This document shows positions 35,901 to 50,201 of a stretch of DNA of 64,000 nucleotides, in pieces. Origin of the DNA: Amphirosellinia nigrospora (Eukaryota; Ascomycota; Sordariomycetes; Xylariales; Xylariaceae); the NCBI GenBank assembly GCA_004123355.1, contig SCHM01000001.1, positions 6,130,001-6,194,000 of the forward strand. Reading direction: 5' to 3'. The notes below the pieces were generated by a model. It searched no databases, had not been told where the DNA came from, and saw only the letters and a list, made by a program, of their open reading frames with translations. How positions within the stretch are numbered: the first letter of the stretch is position 1; each line of letters opens with the position of its first letter. Made by a program: the position numbers and the translations under genes.

Positions 35901-38900
35901 TGAACTAAGGAGTTTTGACGAGCTATTTGGAGACCTAAACCATCAGCTACAGGCTTTAGAAGAATATGGGAAACTTCAGACTGGCCAGTCAGTAAATCTA
36001 CGCAGTGAGATCCTCAAGGAAGATATAGTGTCAATTGGAACACGACCGGTCGCAATCCAAGTCACATACCGGCCGAAAACTTCTGGACTCGCCAAAATCC
36101 AGTCAGAGTTCACCAACATTCTCAACGTCCTCCTGGGATCTGATCTCAATAGTATCCTATTCAAACATTCACAAGGCTCTAATGCAGCCACCCAAGAACT
36201 ACAAGTGATCCATGACAATATATCGAGGATTAGTTCCAGGTTGGTGCACAACTTTCGTGCATATGAAGATATTACGTTGCCGGCAGTTAATATTCTTCAT
36301 TGCCTCAATATTGGCGTATCTCTTGGCAAAGATGCGAGGGCACAGCCAACACACCAGAACTCTCCATCAATCAAGCTTTTGGACCTGGTACCCTTCGTTG
36401 GCGGTAAGCCAGGGGCCTCCATTCCAGAGTCAGTCAGTTCTCTGGGACTAGAGTACTTGGAGTATGCTGGGGCAGTCAGAGGCATTGAAGGCCCGCATGG
36501 AATTGATCGCATTCAGCAATCCGTTTATGAAGTTATACATGCGTTCTATGGCAAATGGCAACAGAAACTTGAAGAGGACAAGAAAGCAGAAGAAGTCAAG
36601 AATAGCCTATATCGTTACCGAGGCGGGCTTGCTGATGAGGAGGCAGCAGAGCAGGCAGCTTTCAACGAGCTCTTTCCAGGCTTCAACGACGAACAAGAAA
36701 AGGAAGATGTGCCTCAACTTCTCAAGGTCAACAATGCCCGGCAGATGGCTATTAGAATAACCCGAGCACATAAGGCGATCTTTTCGCCCCCCAAAGCGCT
36801 CCAGTGTCTCTCACAGCCCTTATAAAACAGGCCGCAAACAAAGTTTGTCAAACAACTGATCATAGTATCATAGATCGAGACTTGCTTTCAGCTACTCTCC
36901 TGGCCCTGGAAGGAGAGATAAAGAGCCTCACAAGTAATACCACGCCCGCCAACTATAATTTCTACACAGATCCAAGTTTTGCCGAAGCTCGAAAGCTTGT
37001 TGCATTGGTTACCGACATTCGTGCACGCTTCCGGCAGCTCCAAAATGTCGATGAGATTGGTCATCTTCAACCACTTGCTGACGTGGTGTTGGCTTGTAAT
37101 ACAATCTTCGAACTAGGGAATGCTGAGCCGCTTGCCAAATTCATACCTAGGGTCGAGCACCTCCATGCGTTCGTGTATGAATGGCAATTCGGTGGGTGGG
37201 CAAGCAAAACCTATGGTGTCTTACCCCTCTACACCCGACTGACCGATATGCTTGTTTCTTGGCGTCGTCTGGAACTATCAACGTGGAACAAACTATTTGA
37301 TATGGAAGTCGCGAAGTGCAACGAGGATGCGGAATCGTGGTGGTTTATTGCGTACCAGGCTATTATTGTTGCTACAATGAACCACTCTCAAGCTGCTGAG
37401 GAAATTCAACATCATGCTTTGAGTCTAATCAAAGAACTTGAGAGTTACTTCTCCTCAGCGCCAGTAGGCCAGTTCACCGGTCGGATGAGCCTTTTAAGAC
37501 AATTGCACGCCCAACTCAAATTTCTTGTTTCGGAGTTCCCGGCATTGGCTAGCATACGCGATAGTTTGGGTAACTTCATTAACTTCTATACTCGCTACGA
37601 AAAATCGGTCGAAGACTTATTACGTGGCGGTCGAGCCCCCATCGAAAAACAGATGAAAGACGTTGTGCTTTTAGCTAGTTGGAAAGATACCAATATTGTC
37701 GCCCTAAGGGAGAGCGCCCGAAAATCCCATCACAAGCTGTTCAGGATCGTCCGAAAGTTTCGCGACGTGCTCAACCAGCCCATGAAATCGGTCATAGATC
37801 AAGGTTTGCCCGACGTAATTCAGGAAGAAATGGTCGTCTCGAATATCCCTCATACCTACGGTTCAATTGATACGGACGCTGTCGAGATATGCAACAAAAG
37901 TATATCCGGCTGGGTAAATGATTACAAGCGATTGGCGAATGTGCAACGTACCGTTCAGCTCATGAGCAAGCTGAGTCAAATACCAGAGTCTACCATTGAC
38001 GCGGTAGCAGTTATTGCTAGCTTCTTGTCAAGCTTGAATGAACAAATGGTCGAGCTACGGAAAGAAACCCCTTCAATTCTTAACGACGACAGCAAAGACC
38101 TTGTCAAGCACCTCAAATCGCGCAAGAGAAAACTCTTCGCGGAGACTTTGAAAGAGGTCAGACAAATGGGATTCCCGTACAACCTGGGCCTCGATGCTCT
38201 TACTAAACAGGGTTCACTTTCATCAATCTTCTCCTCCACAGCCTCTTTAATAGACATCAATCTGGCTGGGTTAGGTAGCATAGACTATTACTTTCACAAG
38301 ATGGTGGATCTAGCGCCTCGGGTCCGAACCACAGCTCAAAACCACTCAGAAGATTTGACTGCGGCAGAAGTGATGAGAAGTGTTGGGCTGCTTGAGGGTA
38401 TTATGCACAGTACCTTACGTCAGAGAAATGAGCTTGAAGTGGCAGTCAAAAACTTCATGGCCCTAAAAGGATCGTCGAGTTCACTTAAATCATTGGCGCG
38501 AAGCACAGAAGCGAGATCCAAGTCGGCAAGATCGCTAGTAACTATCAAAGGTCTCCCGCCTGGCTTATTGAAGTTCTTAATGTTGGCGTACAACTTATCG
38601 AGATACACGCGAGATTCGGTAACCTTGATAATCGCAATATCCTTAATCTCCTTGCTCTTTGGAGAGACAGGATTATTGCTCTTTCGACCAAATTCGAGTC
38701 TCTGCCAGTCCTCCCTTCTGATTTGATCACTACCGAACACAAACGGGTTGCCAAAGATATAGAGCTGTCGTTCAATGAATTCCACAACTGTCTAAATGAT
38801 GCTTGTCAAGAAAGACCGGATCTGGCCTTTTTACTTAAGCAGATTCAGCACTGGGCTGTTATTCCCGAAGAATCCAACAGCATGCCGGAGGTTAAGAATC

Positions 38901-41846
38901 GAAGCATCAACGCCTTGAGCCAAAGCGTCAAGAAACTCTGTGACAGTATGCTCGTTGCTGTGGAACAGCTCAATAAGATTGTGGCCACATTTCTTAACTC
39001 ACCTGAGGAGGCCAGTTGGTTACTCAAGTATAACGAGCAATTAACGGCGGCGACTCGGGCGCTTCATATGACCCAAATTAACAATAGCATCTGCGAAACA
39101 CTTGATATCTGTAAACAAGTGAACTGGAACGACACAAATGTTAAGGTTTTGGCGCCATCTCTGATGGCTGCAATTGCTCCTATCATGCACCAGTATGAGA
39201 GCATATGCAGCCATTTCATTCACACTTTGGCGAACAGTCATCAAGCAATATGTAAATTGGGCTTTACTTTAAGCAAACACTTCACTCAACTTGCATCTCA
39301 AGGTTTCTGCACGCCACAAGAGAAGTCTGAAGAGACCGCCGGGCAGAGCGAGAATCTCGAGAGTGGCACTGGATTAGGAGAAGGCGAAGGTGCAGAAGAC
39401 ATTAGCAAGGACATCCAACCTGATGAGGATCTATCTGAACTAGCTCAGGAGAAGAACGCCGACTCAAACCGAGACATGGAAGATGAAAAGGATGCTGTTG
39501 ACATGGCCGACGAAGATCTGGAAGGTGACGTGAATAGTGTCGATGGCAAGGATGAAGATGAGAATGGTTCAAGCTCTGGTGACGACGAGGCCGAAGAGAT
39601 GGATGAAGAGCGCGGCGACGTTGATGATCTAGACCCAACAGCCGTAGATGAGAAAATGTGGGATGGGGCAAATGAGGATGAAGCAGAAAAGGACCAGAAG
39701 GGCGAGAAGCCGAAAGGAGAAAAAAAGAATGATGAAGACGCCGCTGCTGGTGAGCAACCTGAGACCCAAGACCTGCAGCCAGAGGACGGTGAACAAGGTA
39801 ACGAAGATGAGAATGAAGAGGCTGGTGTAGAGATGGAGGAGGACATCCAGCATCATGAAGAGCCCAATCAGCAGGATCAGAACGTGCAAGATCAGGAGAC
39901 CCTTGCTCTCCCAGACGACATGGAGATCGATGGGAATGATAATGAGTCTCTCTCGTCGATCAGCGATGACGAATTAGACGAATTGTCAGACGTGGACCAT
40001 CAAGAGAAGGAGGAAAAGACAGCCAGCGATCAAGAAAACGAAGACGACGTGAAGACAGAAATGGAAATGGGTCCAATAGATGACGGCAAAGATGACGAAA
40101 TGCAACAAGACCTAGAGGATGACAACACCCAGGTACAGGATGACAAAGAGGCGCAAGAAAACGAAGAGCAAACGCCAGAGGAAATGGAGAAGGCAGAAGA
40201 AACGTCTAAGGACGAGTCCAGTGCAAACAATGAGCACGTTGTTCCAAGCGATGCAAGAGGCAGTGGGCAAGATCAAGATGTTGATCAAGGCGAAGAGCAC
40301 GATAATGCCCAAGATTCTACCGCTCAGAGAGAGGTCGGCCAGGCAGGCGAGGATGCGCCTGATCAAGACAAATCTGAAGGCCAAAAAGGAAGCTTATCCC
40401 AATCACAGGATCTTCCGATGGAAACCGAGCCCGATGATGCTACGGAATCATCTGAATCAAACCCATTTAAGGCACTTGGAGATGCTCTAGAAAAGTGGCA
40501 CAAACAGCGCCGGGAGATCAAAGCCGCTCAAGAAAACCAAACCCAACAGCAAAATGCCGATCAAGACATGAAAATCCAAGAATTTCAGCATTTGGAGAAT
40601 GACGAAGCGGCAGCAGATACACAAGCAATGGGAACTACTACCGAGGAGCAAGCACAGCCAATTGACGATGCCATGGCAATTGATGACGATGAAGATAAAG
40701 CTCCAAACAATCAAGTCCTACCCGAAGACGACGAGGCCCAGGATAACAATGATGTCGAGGAGATGGACACGTCAAAAGCCGAAGAACAACGCACCGAGCG
40801 GGATGACCAACGAGAAGAACGAGACGCCGGCGTGACTACGCACCAGGGTGCTTACAACCGGGACGTAACACCGCCTTCAAATGGAGCGCCAATTTCAGAA
40901 GAGATAGAAGAAACCATCCAAGAAACCTCTACGCAACTGTCTTCTACCCATTTAGAGCCAACACTACAATCGAGAGATTACGAAGAGTCAATGCAACAGT
41001 GGACAAATTTCCAGACCAAGACACACCCACTTTCATTGTCTCTCACTTCACAACTCCGACTTATCTTAACGCCTTCACAATCAACGAAGCTTTCCGGTTC
41101 TTATAGAACTGGTAAGCGCCTCAACATCAAGCGAATTATTCCATACATTGCTTCTAGTTACAAGAGAGACAAGATATGGATGCGGAGGGCAATTCCAACC
41201 AAACGCTCGTATCAAATCCTGCTTTGTGTTGATGACAGCAAGAGTATGGGGGAATCTAGTTCGGGTGAACTTGCACTTGAGTCCCTCGTCATGGTGTCAC
41301 GAGCTCTAACAATGCTCGAAGTTGGTCAGATTGGTGTTCTAGGCTTCGGTGCAAATGTATTTATGGCCCACGAATTTTCAGAACCGTTTGCATCTTATGA
41401 TGCTGGCGCCAAAGTCTTACAGCGATTCAGCTTCCAACAAGACTACACAAACATCCAATTTCTTATCCGCCAGACGATTGAGCGTTTCAGGACGGCCCGA
41501 CAACAGAGCGCGAGTCGCGGCTCAGAAGATCTTTGGCAATTAGCCCTCATCCTTTCCGATGGCCTCCCCCTCCTCAGAGCACGAGGATATACAAGTTCTC
41601 CTTCGTGAGGCGATTGAAGAGCGTATCATGATCGTATTCATCATCATGGATGATACGACGAAAAAGAAGGAGCAAAGTGTATTAAAGCTCAAGAAAGTCA
41701 AATTCCTGGCCAATGATGAGATCAAGACGGAATACTATCTCGACACGTTTCCGTTTCAGTACTATCTCGTTGTGCACAATCTTGAGGACCTCCCTGGCGC
41801 TCTAGCGGGATTGTTGAGGACATGGTTTGCCGAGGTCAATAGTTAA
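26984..41846 (+). CDS. MDN1: midasin, AAA+ ATPase of pre-60S ribosome export
   Basis: Midasin (Mdn1/Rea1) is a dynein-like giant ATPase that strips Rsa4 and Ytm1 from pre-60S particles in the nucleolus and nucleus. Start ATG 26984 (MATVDLSLP), stop 41844-41846, about 4,900 aa, the family's usual size. Six AAA modules show Walker A sites: HGLPGSGKTSTV (27926), VGETGIGKTTVVQ (28909), QGPTSAGKTSM (30256), VGETGCGKTTVCQ (31123), EGSPGVGKTTLV (32268) and VGPSGCGKSALL (33193). A long helical linker follows, then a very acidic Asp/Glu/Gln region (about 39330-40900), and the C-terminal MIDAS domain with DDSKS (41231) and IMIVFIIMDD. Introns lie at 34231-34279 and about 34598-34646. Nine frame breaks occur near 30183, 30726, 32910, 33111, 34889, 35234, 36790, 38549 and 41568. 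Eight need one added base; the last needs two added or one removed. The ORF is otherwise unbroken over 14.8 kb. Confidence 0.96.
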
Positions 41847-42300
41847 TCTCTCAAGTTGACTTTTGTTTCATGTACATACTACTACTACTAGCCGTTTGAT
41901 GTATATATGATGATACCACAATTCTGACTTATGAAGTCCGACTCAATAGCCAAATTTCAAATAACACATTTTAAAGGCGTCAGGACGTTTGGAACCGAGA
42001 CAATGCGCCTAATGCAGATTATGTACTTAGACATCATAGATGAGACCTCTCGAGGAACCCGCTGAAAAATGAATCGATGCCTTGAATATCATGCAGGGGG
42101 CCGACTCGAGCAATGTCTGTATAGTCCGTGGTTAGCGTCGGCTTCTGATTTGATAAATTTGTGGCACGTACATTGATCAGGCCGTACAACGACTACAGCC
42201 CCTTGGCTCGGTTGTATACCATATGCTTCGTATACGTGCCCGTGTGTATTATTATAACTTTCGTCGTCAACGAAAACTTTTAGAATATCTGCATATATCG
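41847..42300. other. convergent intergenic gap, no gene seen
   Basis: Separates the stops of MDN1 and the FAD monooxygenase. It contains a short (ACT)n-like run just after MDN1 and AT-rich 3' flank. Nothing else was recognised. Confidence 0.5.
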
Positions 42301-44450
<2,150 letters not shown>

Positions 44451-44589
44451 TTGGGTAAATAGATGATTTGGTAACTTCTATTGTATTAACACTATCTATC
44501 TCTCTAGATGAATTCTAAGTATTTTTATTGCAGAGAGTGCGAGACATCCATGTGAACTGCCGTATGTATGAGCGATGCGGGGCAAGCAA

Positions 44590-45320
44590 CTATTGTTTTG
44601 TATCCACTGCTCGGCACATAGTATCGTTGTTGAACACATTCTTAAGGGATCGTGTAAATGATATTCCCCATTGAGCGCGATACACATCGTAGAAATCCGG
44701 GGCTGCATGTCTGCGGACACCGACAAACATCATCCGTCTATCGGGACACAAACCACAATCCACGCGGCCGGAAGGCTCGGTCAATGGGTTTCTGATATGT
44801 GAGACTACTTCGCAGTATATATGCGCCTGGTCTTCTGTTAAGCATCTAGCGATTGGGAAAACCCGTTCCCCTGATTGTGACCGTTGTTGATGTTTCCTTA
44901 CCCAGGATATTGTCGCGAAAACAATAGGGGCATTTATCGCACTAGGTAACCTATGAACCTCCGGCTTCGCTGGTGTAATGAGACTGACCCGGGAACTCCC
45001 ACTGCCCAGAGATAAATCGCGTTTCACAGATAATAAGCTGAATAAGGTCTTACGTTGTACATGGGAGTCAGAATCAATAGCAATATCCGACGTCAGGAGG
45101 ACATGTAATACAGGATACCCAAAAGGGGCAAAAATGGAGCTATCTGGGCATATATTATAGCTACTGTGTGCACTGTAGCGGGTTGATTGCCATGCCCTAA
45201 GCAGCTCGCCGTCGGCCCCTGCGCCACTAGCTTATAGCGCATGCCAGCTGACTTAACCCATTTTTCAATGGCCAGCCCGAGTTCTTTTCGCCAATTTGAC
45301 GTAATGTTGACTCTGCTCAT
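44590..45320 (-). CDS. unrecognised protein, about 243 aa
   Basis: I do not recognise a family. Two minus-strand frames, 45320-45120 and 45120-44590, join smoothly if one T is added to the T run in GCTCCATTTTTGCCCC (about 45137-45141). The joint reads AQIAPFFAPFGYPVLHVLL. The N-terminus is SNWRKELGLAIEKWVKSAG. The middle has a regular hydrophobic pattern (HVLLTSDIAIDSDSHV, LPSAINAPIVFATISWV), and four Cys occur toward the C-terminus (CLTEDQAHIYCEV, CGLCPDRRMM). No signal peptide or TM segment is obvious. It lies 139 bp upstream of the FAD monooxygenase on the same strand and 162 bp from the divergent NADH dehydrogenase gene. It could instead be two chance frames, but the length and smooth joint after the same kind of repair as in known genes favour a gene. 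Confidence 0.45.
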
Positions 45321-45482
45321 CTTTCAATACACACATACTTGTAGTAGACGACCTGGTGAGTTGTTATATAGAATTAATATGAAGGCATCTCTTTTAAAAG
45401 GGCGGTTATCAGACCTGTCTAAATTCAAGTAATGAGAAATATTAACCTCATATTTGTCTAAGCTTGACCATATCAATCGCCA

Positions 45483-47151
45483 ATGGGAAGCATCATAAGA
45501 GCAACAGGTCTTTTGCCCACGAAATTGATAAGCAATCCGGCTCCTCGACAGGCACTGACGAGCTGTAATGTCCATGAAGCATGGAGCGGCGTGGCTAGAG
45601 GCCTGCGGATGGCCAGCACCGTCGCCGATACCGTTCCGGTAACCACAGACGGCAAATCACCAGGTATATATCTATAAGACTCCCAGCCTCCAAATAGTAT
45701 AAAGGGATGCCTAACAACTCTCTAGGCCGAAAAGAACGCGTAGTGATCTTAGGTTCTGGCTGGGCTGGCTATGCCCTGGCGCGGACTTTAGATCCAAAGA
45801 AGTATGAGCGGATCATGGTATCGCCTCGCTCATATTTCGTTTTCACGCCGTTGCTCGCGGGCACAGCCGTCGGGACGCTCGAGTTCCGTGCCGTCATCGA
45901 ATCCGTCAGGCGGTTGAACCTCGACAAATACTACCAGGGCTGGGCAGACGACGTCGACTTCACACGGAAGGTGGTTCGTGTCGAGGCGTCGACATCAGGT
46001 GACCTCGCCTCGAGGACGACGCCGCAGCTGCTCCCGCGCCAAGCGACGAGCGAGACGGAAAAGGGGCCCACTTTCGACCTACCGTACGACAAACTCGTCG
46101 TCGCGGTCGGCGCGTACGCGCAGACGTTCGGTATCGAGGGCGTGAAGGAGCACGCCAACTTCCTCCGGAACGTCGGGGACGCGCGGAAGATCCGGATGAA
46201 GATCCTGCAGCGTTTCGAGACGGCGTCCCTGCCCATCACGACGGACGAGGAGAGGCGGCGGCTGCTACACTTTGCGGTTGTGGGTGGCGGGCCGACGGGG
46301 ATCGAATTCGCCGCGGAGCTGCACGACCTCGTCCAGGAGGACCTGCGCACGACCTACCCGGACATCGTCGACCTCGTCAGCATCACCGTGTACGACGTCG
46401 CGCCCAAGGTGCTGCCCATGTTCGACCAGAAGCTGGCGCAGTACGCCATGGACACGTTCCGCCGCGAGCGCATCGCCGTCAGGACGGAGCACCACCTTAC
46501 GCGCATCCGGCCCGACGACGGCTGCGCCGGGTGTCTGAAGTTGACGTTCAAGGAGTACGGCGACGAGGAGGTCGGCGCCGGCATCGTCGTGTGGAGCACG
46601 GGGCTCATGCAGAACCCGCTGATCCGAAAGCTCGGGGCGAAAGTCGGGGAACACCTCTCCGTAACAGGGGAGGGCATCTCCGGCGCCGCCATGCAGCTGC
46701 ACATGGATGCGAAGACGGGCGGGATCGTGACAGATTCTCAACTGCGCGTCACTACCGTCCCGCAAGCGCCTCAGAAATCCGCGAGCACGACCCGGAGCGG
46801 GATGTGAGCGTGCTGCCAGACGTCTACAGCATCGGCGATTGCGCGGTGGTCGCGGGAGAGCGCTACCCCGCGACGGCGCAGGTGGCGAGCCAGCAGGCGA
46901 CGTATCTCGCGAAGCGGCTGAACAAGGGGGACTCGAAGCCGTTCCACTTCAGAAACTGGGGCGTCATGACCTACCTTGGGGGATGGAGGGCCATACATCA
47001 GAGCAGCGCCGACGAGCTCACCGGAAGGGCGGCTTGGTTCCTCTGGCGGACGGCCTACCTTACCAAGAGCATGACGGTGCGCAATAAATGCATGGTGCCC
47101 ATTTATTGGTTTATGTCCTGGCTCTTTGGACGTGATATATCGCGGTTTTGA
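45483..47151 (+). CDS. type II (alternative) NADH dehydrogenase, mitochondrial
   Basis: This is a single-subunit, rotenone-insensitive NADH:ubiquinone oxidoreductase on the inner mitochondrial membrane that does not pump protons. Exon 1 (45483-45663) encodes a basic, acid-poor leader (MGSIIRATGLLPTKL) typical of a mitochondrial presequence; a 41-nt intron (45664-45704) precedes the catalytic part. The FAD motif is VVILGSGWAGYALARTL, followed by YFVFTPLLAGTAVGTLE; the NADH motif is FAVVGGGPTGIEFAAEL. Further marks are IVVWSTGLMQNPLI and DVYSIGDCAVV. The C-terminal amphipathic membrane-anchor region is GVMTYLGGWRAIHQ to WLFGRDISRF. One frame jump at the CCC of 46759-46761 is cured by one C (VTTVPASASEIREHD). 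There is no EF-hand insertion, so it is not the Ca-dependent subtype. Whether it faces the matrix or the intermembrane space is not decided by sequence. Confidence 0.88.
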
Positions 47152-47493
47152 AATAGGCGGGGAGAATTGTACGAGGGATAGTGTAGGGATTGTATATGGT
47201 TTGTAAATGTACTTCTTGTATCATAGATTAGTAGTAACGTATGTCGGTACGCAAGAATGTACGTGTGTATAGAACAATAACGATGATGGTGTAGCGTCTC
47301 TACGTGGAGATTTAGGTTGACCAAATCCCGATGATTCCTGTCCTTGGTGGTAGTTGAGAATATTATTCTTGCAAGGTTACAACTCATCTCTCTAAAGATG
47401 AAGGATCTACATATATACAGTTTTTAGTTACATCATAGCGGGTGATTCCTACACTAAATGCGCACATTGGGAGGGGGGATTCGAGATACCAGG
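47152..47493. other. convergent intergenic gap, no gene seen
   Basis: AT-rich 3' flanks of the NADH dehydrogenase and TrpRS genes; nothing else was recognised. Confidence 0.5.
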
Positions 47494-48902
47494 TCATCTC
47501 AACGACGCCAATCCCACTGCATTGCGCACAAGCCTCATGGTCTCCTCAGCATTCTTCCGCGCGACCTCGGCGCCGGCAGCCTCGATGTCGTCGAGGTACT
47601 TGCCGCCCTGACGCTCCATTAGATCGGTATATCGCTCGCGGATGCCGCTCAGCTCAGTCGTCACGGCCTCGGCGCAGCGGGCCTTGAGGTCGCCGAGCGT
47701 GGCGCCCTCAGCGAGTCAGCCACGTCTTCGGGCGTCGTCGGCTCGGGGCTGCACTGCGCGATCAGCTCCAGGAGGTTCGCGACGCCGGGCCGCTCCTCCG
47801 GCTCGTACGTCACTTCGTTCAGGCTATCCGTCACGGCGCCCATGATGCGCTGCGTGATGACGCCGGGCGTCGACGTGACGAGAATCCGGGACTTTTCGTT
47901 AGGGGACGATTTGGACATCTTTTGGGACGGGTCCCGGAGCGACATGACGCGCGGCGATGGAGCTGGGAGATATACCGTTAGGGTAGGCTTTCCTCACAAA
48001 TTGAAGAGGAGGGGAGGATAGTGGAGGTTGGGTTGCTGGTTACTAAAAAGAGACGTACTTGTTAGAGTCTCAGGTGAGACGAGTACCTCTTGGCCATATG
48101 TGTGATTAAAGTTGGTTACACATTCCCTTGCGAACTCCAGGTGTTGTCTCTGATCATCGCCCACGGGCACGTGGGTGGCGCGTGGACGAGGATGTCAGCG
48201 GCCTGAAGGACCGGATAGGAGAACAGGCCAAGCTTTAACCGTGAAGATATCGCCTCTTCTAGATCCCCTGCTTTGTTGTCGGCAAAAAGTTTGCTCTGAT
48301 GCCTGTGTTAGTACAGCGTATGACCTTAGAGAGCCATCAAGTATCAGAGGGACTGGCGATACGGATTTTGTAACTGACCTTGTACTGAGTCATCCGGCCC
48401 AGATATCCCATCGACGCCGTACAACTCAATATCCACATGAGCTCACTATGTTGCATAACCTACCCATATCGTACGTGTTAGACTTAGAAGCATGTCACGG
48501 GAACCAACCGATAGAGCGACCACGCACCGATGACTGGTAAAAAAGGGTCGACTTCTTGGGATCCAACCCGATGGCCAGCAACACCGCCAGCATCTCCCTC
48601 CTAAAATAGCCCAGCGCATCGGCGTTCTGCGGCATCGTGATGGCATGGAGGTCGACGATGGAGAAGAGTAACTTGTCTCCGTCGCCCGCCATATCTTGCA
48701 AACGCTTCCACTGGCGCATGGCGCCTAGGTAGTTCCCCAGATGCGGGACGCCCGTAGGCTGTATGCCCGAGAATACAACCGCATGATCCGGTTGGCTGCT
48801 CTTAGCAGCGCTTGAGATTCCCCGGTTTTGCGCCGCTGGGAATAATTGTCGCGTTGCTGAGACTGGGAGCCGCCTCCAGCATGTGCGCGCTATTGGCAGC
48901 AT
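47494..48902 (-). CDS. MSW1: mitochondrial tryptophanyl-tRNA synthetase
   Basis: This class I synthetase charges mitochondrial tRNA-Trp. Exons are 48902-48528, 48459-48379, 48295-48059 and 47962-47494. The leader MLPIARTCWRRLPVSATRQL is a mitochondrial presequence. AVVFSGIQPTGVPHLGNYLG carries the HIGH-type motif (HLGN). Next come LLFSIVDLHAITMPQ, FYQSSVMQHSELMWIL across intron 1, CTASMGYLGRMTQYK, HVPVGDDQRQHLEFAREC, and the KMSKS loop (SLRDPSQKMSKSSPNEKSRI). The C-terminus is TDLMERQGGKYLDDIE and ends GLASLR. Two frame jumps occur, near 48177-48185 (repair gives VHRATHVPVGDD) and at the GGG complementary to 47705-47707 (SLRGATLGDL). With these repaired, all exon phases agree. It is transcribed away from RSM10 with both on the minus strand. 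Confidence 0.92.
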
Positions 48903-49364
48903 ATATATTGGTGTGTATAGACTTTAAGACTCCGGGTCCGATATCTTTTCATTGACGGCAACCTCGAAACGTGTTAACTCATGAGAAATTCTCCAATGAG
49001 GATTTCAACTTACTAATTTAAACCAGCGTTTTTTCAATGATCGTAAGCCTTGTATCTTATTAAATGCGGTCTCGTGATAATAATGTGAAGGTTCAATGGG
49101 GAAGATTTTAGGATGAGCGGAAGCTTGGGCCACTCGCTCGATGGCCTGCTCTCCAGCGCGATGGGCCCGCCTCTACGTTAGCTGTTTGGCCAACCCCTTA
49201 TTCGAGAAACGGGTATCTCTATCTTCAATCACGCAGATGAAACAGTCGGATTGAAATATACATGCGGACTCATCATAAAGAATCTAATTGATGTACATTG
49301 ATTGTCCTACAGCCAGGCTCGTGTGTTTTACACGCGCAGATTTATCCCCTCTCTTCTAATTTCT
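48903..49364. other. intergenic region between RSM10 and MSW1, no gene seen
   Basis: 3' flank of RSM10 and promoter of MSW1. No gene or repeat was recognised. Confidence 0.5.
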
Positions 49365-50201
49365 TCATGGTGTGTGCTTGAATCTCTCGCTCTCCAGCAG
49401 CTCCTTAACTTTCTCGACTGTGCCTAAAACTTTACTCTGCCCTAGGAGTTCCATCTTCTCATCAATTGATTTCTGCATTGACGCTAACTCCGAATCCATC
49501 TGCTGGCCAGTGTCTGAAAATTGTTAGGTCATCTGTCGTAAAACCCACGGGAAAAACGCCTTGCCGCCACTTACCAACAGAACTAAATTCCCACATGTTG
49601 GCCTTCATTCCAATGCCGTAGTAGGCGTGCTTCTGTAGAAACGCAAGCCACACCTGCACTGTCTCAGGGTGTCCATCCCGGATCTGGATCAACCTTCTCC
49701 TCGTGATACGCTCAAAGTTCTCCTGCGACTTCTTAAAGATGAAGTGCGATTTGGGCACCGTCCACCGCTCTGTGATCTTGGGTAGGGGCACGGGCCCGAA
49801 GGCAGGGAGGTTGAGGTAGTAGGCGGCACGCAGCGCGAAATCGCAGAAGAACTCGAGGTTGGGGATGCTGAACGATCGGAGTTGAAGATCGCACGAGGGT
49901 ACGCCGTATTCGGCCTCTCGTCGGAGCGGCTGGAGGTAGACGGCCTGGACTGCTCGGGGAAATCGGACATCGTCCTCTGCGGTGGGGTCAGGAAGCTCGT
50001 TTCTATGATGGTATCAGCATCCCAATCGTTGGACACTTGTTGCAGCAAGTATACCTACGTCAACTGAACCGGTGTGATTTTCGAATCAGCCCTAAATCAT
50101 CAGTTAGTCATCTATTATAATGCTATGAGACCGCCTAGAGACACGAGCAGTTTACTTACGCAGAGGCTTGTGAACGAGTGCTAATTAAACCCGGAGAACA
50201 T
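49365..50201 (-). CDS. RSM10: mitochondrial ribosomal protein uS10m (Rsm10)
   Basis: This is the S10 protein of the mitochondrial small ribosomal subunit. There are four exons: 50201-50160, a 33-nt exon 50091-50059, 50002-49575 and 49513-49365. After a short variable leader (LISTRSQASAADSKITPVQL) the S10 fold is clear: RFPRAVQAVYLQPLRREAEY, DLQLRSFSIPNLEFFCDFAL, LPKITERWTVPKSHFIFKKS, FERITRRRLIQIRDGHPETV and WLAFLQKHAYYGIGMKANMW. A C-terminal coiled extension ends ESERFKHTP. The start codon region is disturbed: ATG TTC TCC GGG runs into a stop after two further codons. Removing one T or adding two bases at GGGTTT (about 50187-50191) restores the frame. Other junctions agree in phase. It is divergent from the CSN5 gene. 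Confidence 0.9.

Noticed and set aside
39445-40384. Several minus-strand frames of 60-133 codons within midasin
   Set aside because: They are the Ser/Leu-rich antisense of the Asp/Glu-rich tract.
26984-41846. Programmed ribosomal frameshifting or translational recoding in midasin
   Set aside because: Nine sites with no slippery heptamer in common, and the same pattern in many unrelated genes; sequence error explains it better.
46265-46765. 166-codon minus-strand frame inside the NADH dehydrogenase gene
   Set aside because: A shadow frame opposite a GC-rich coding exon; no domain and low-complexity composition.
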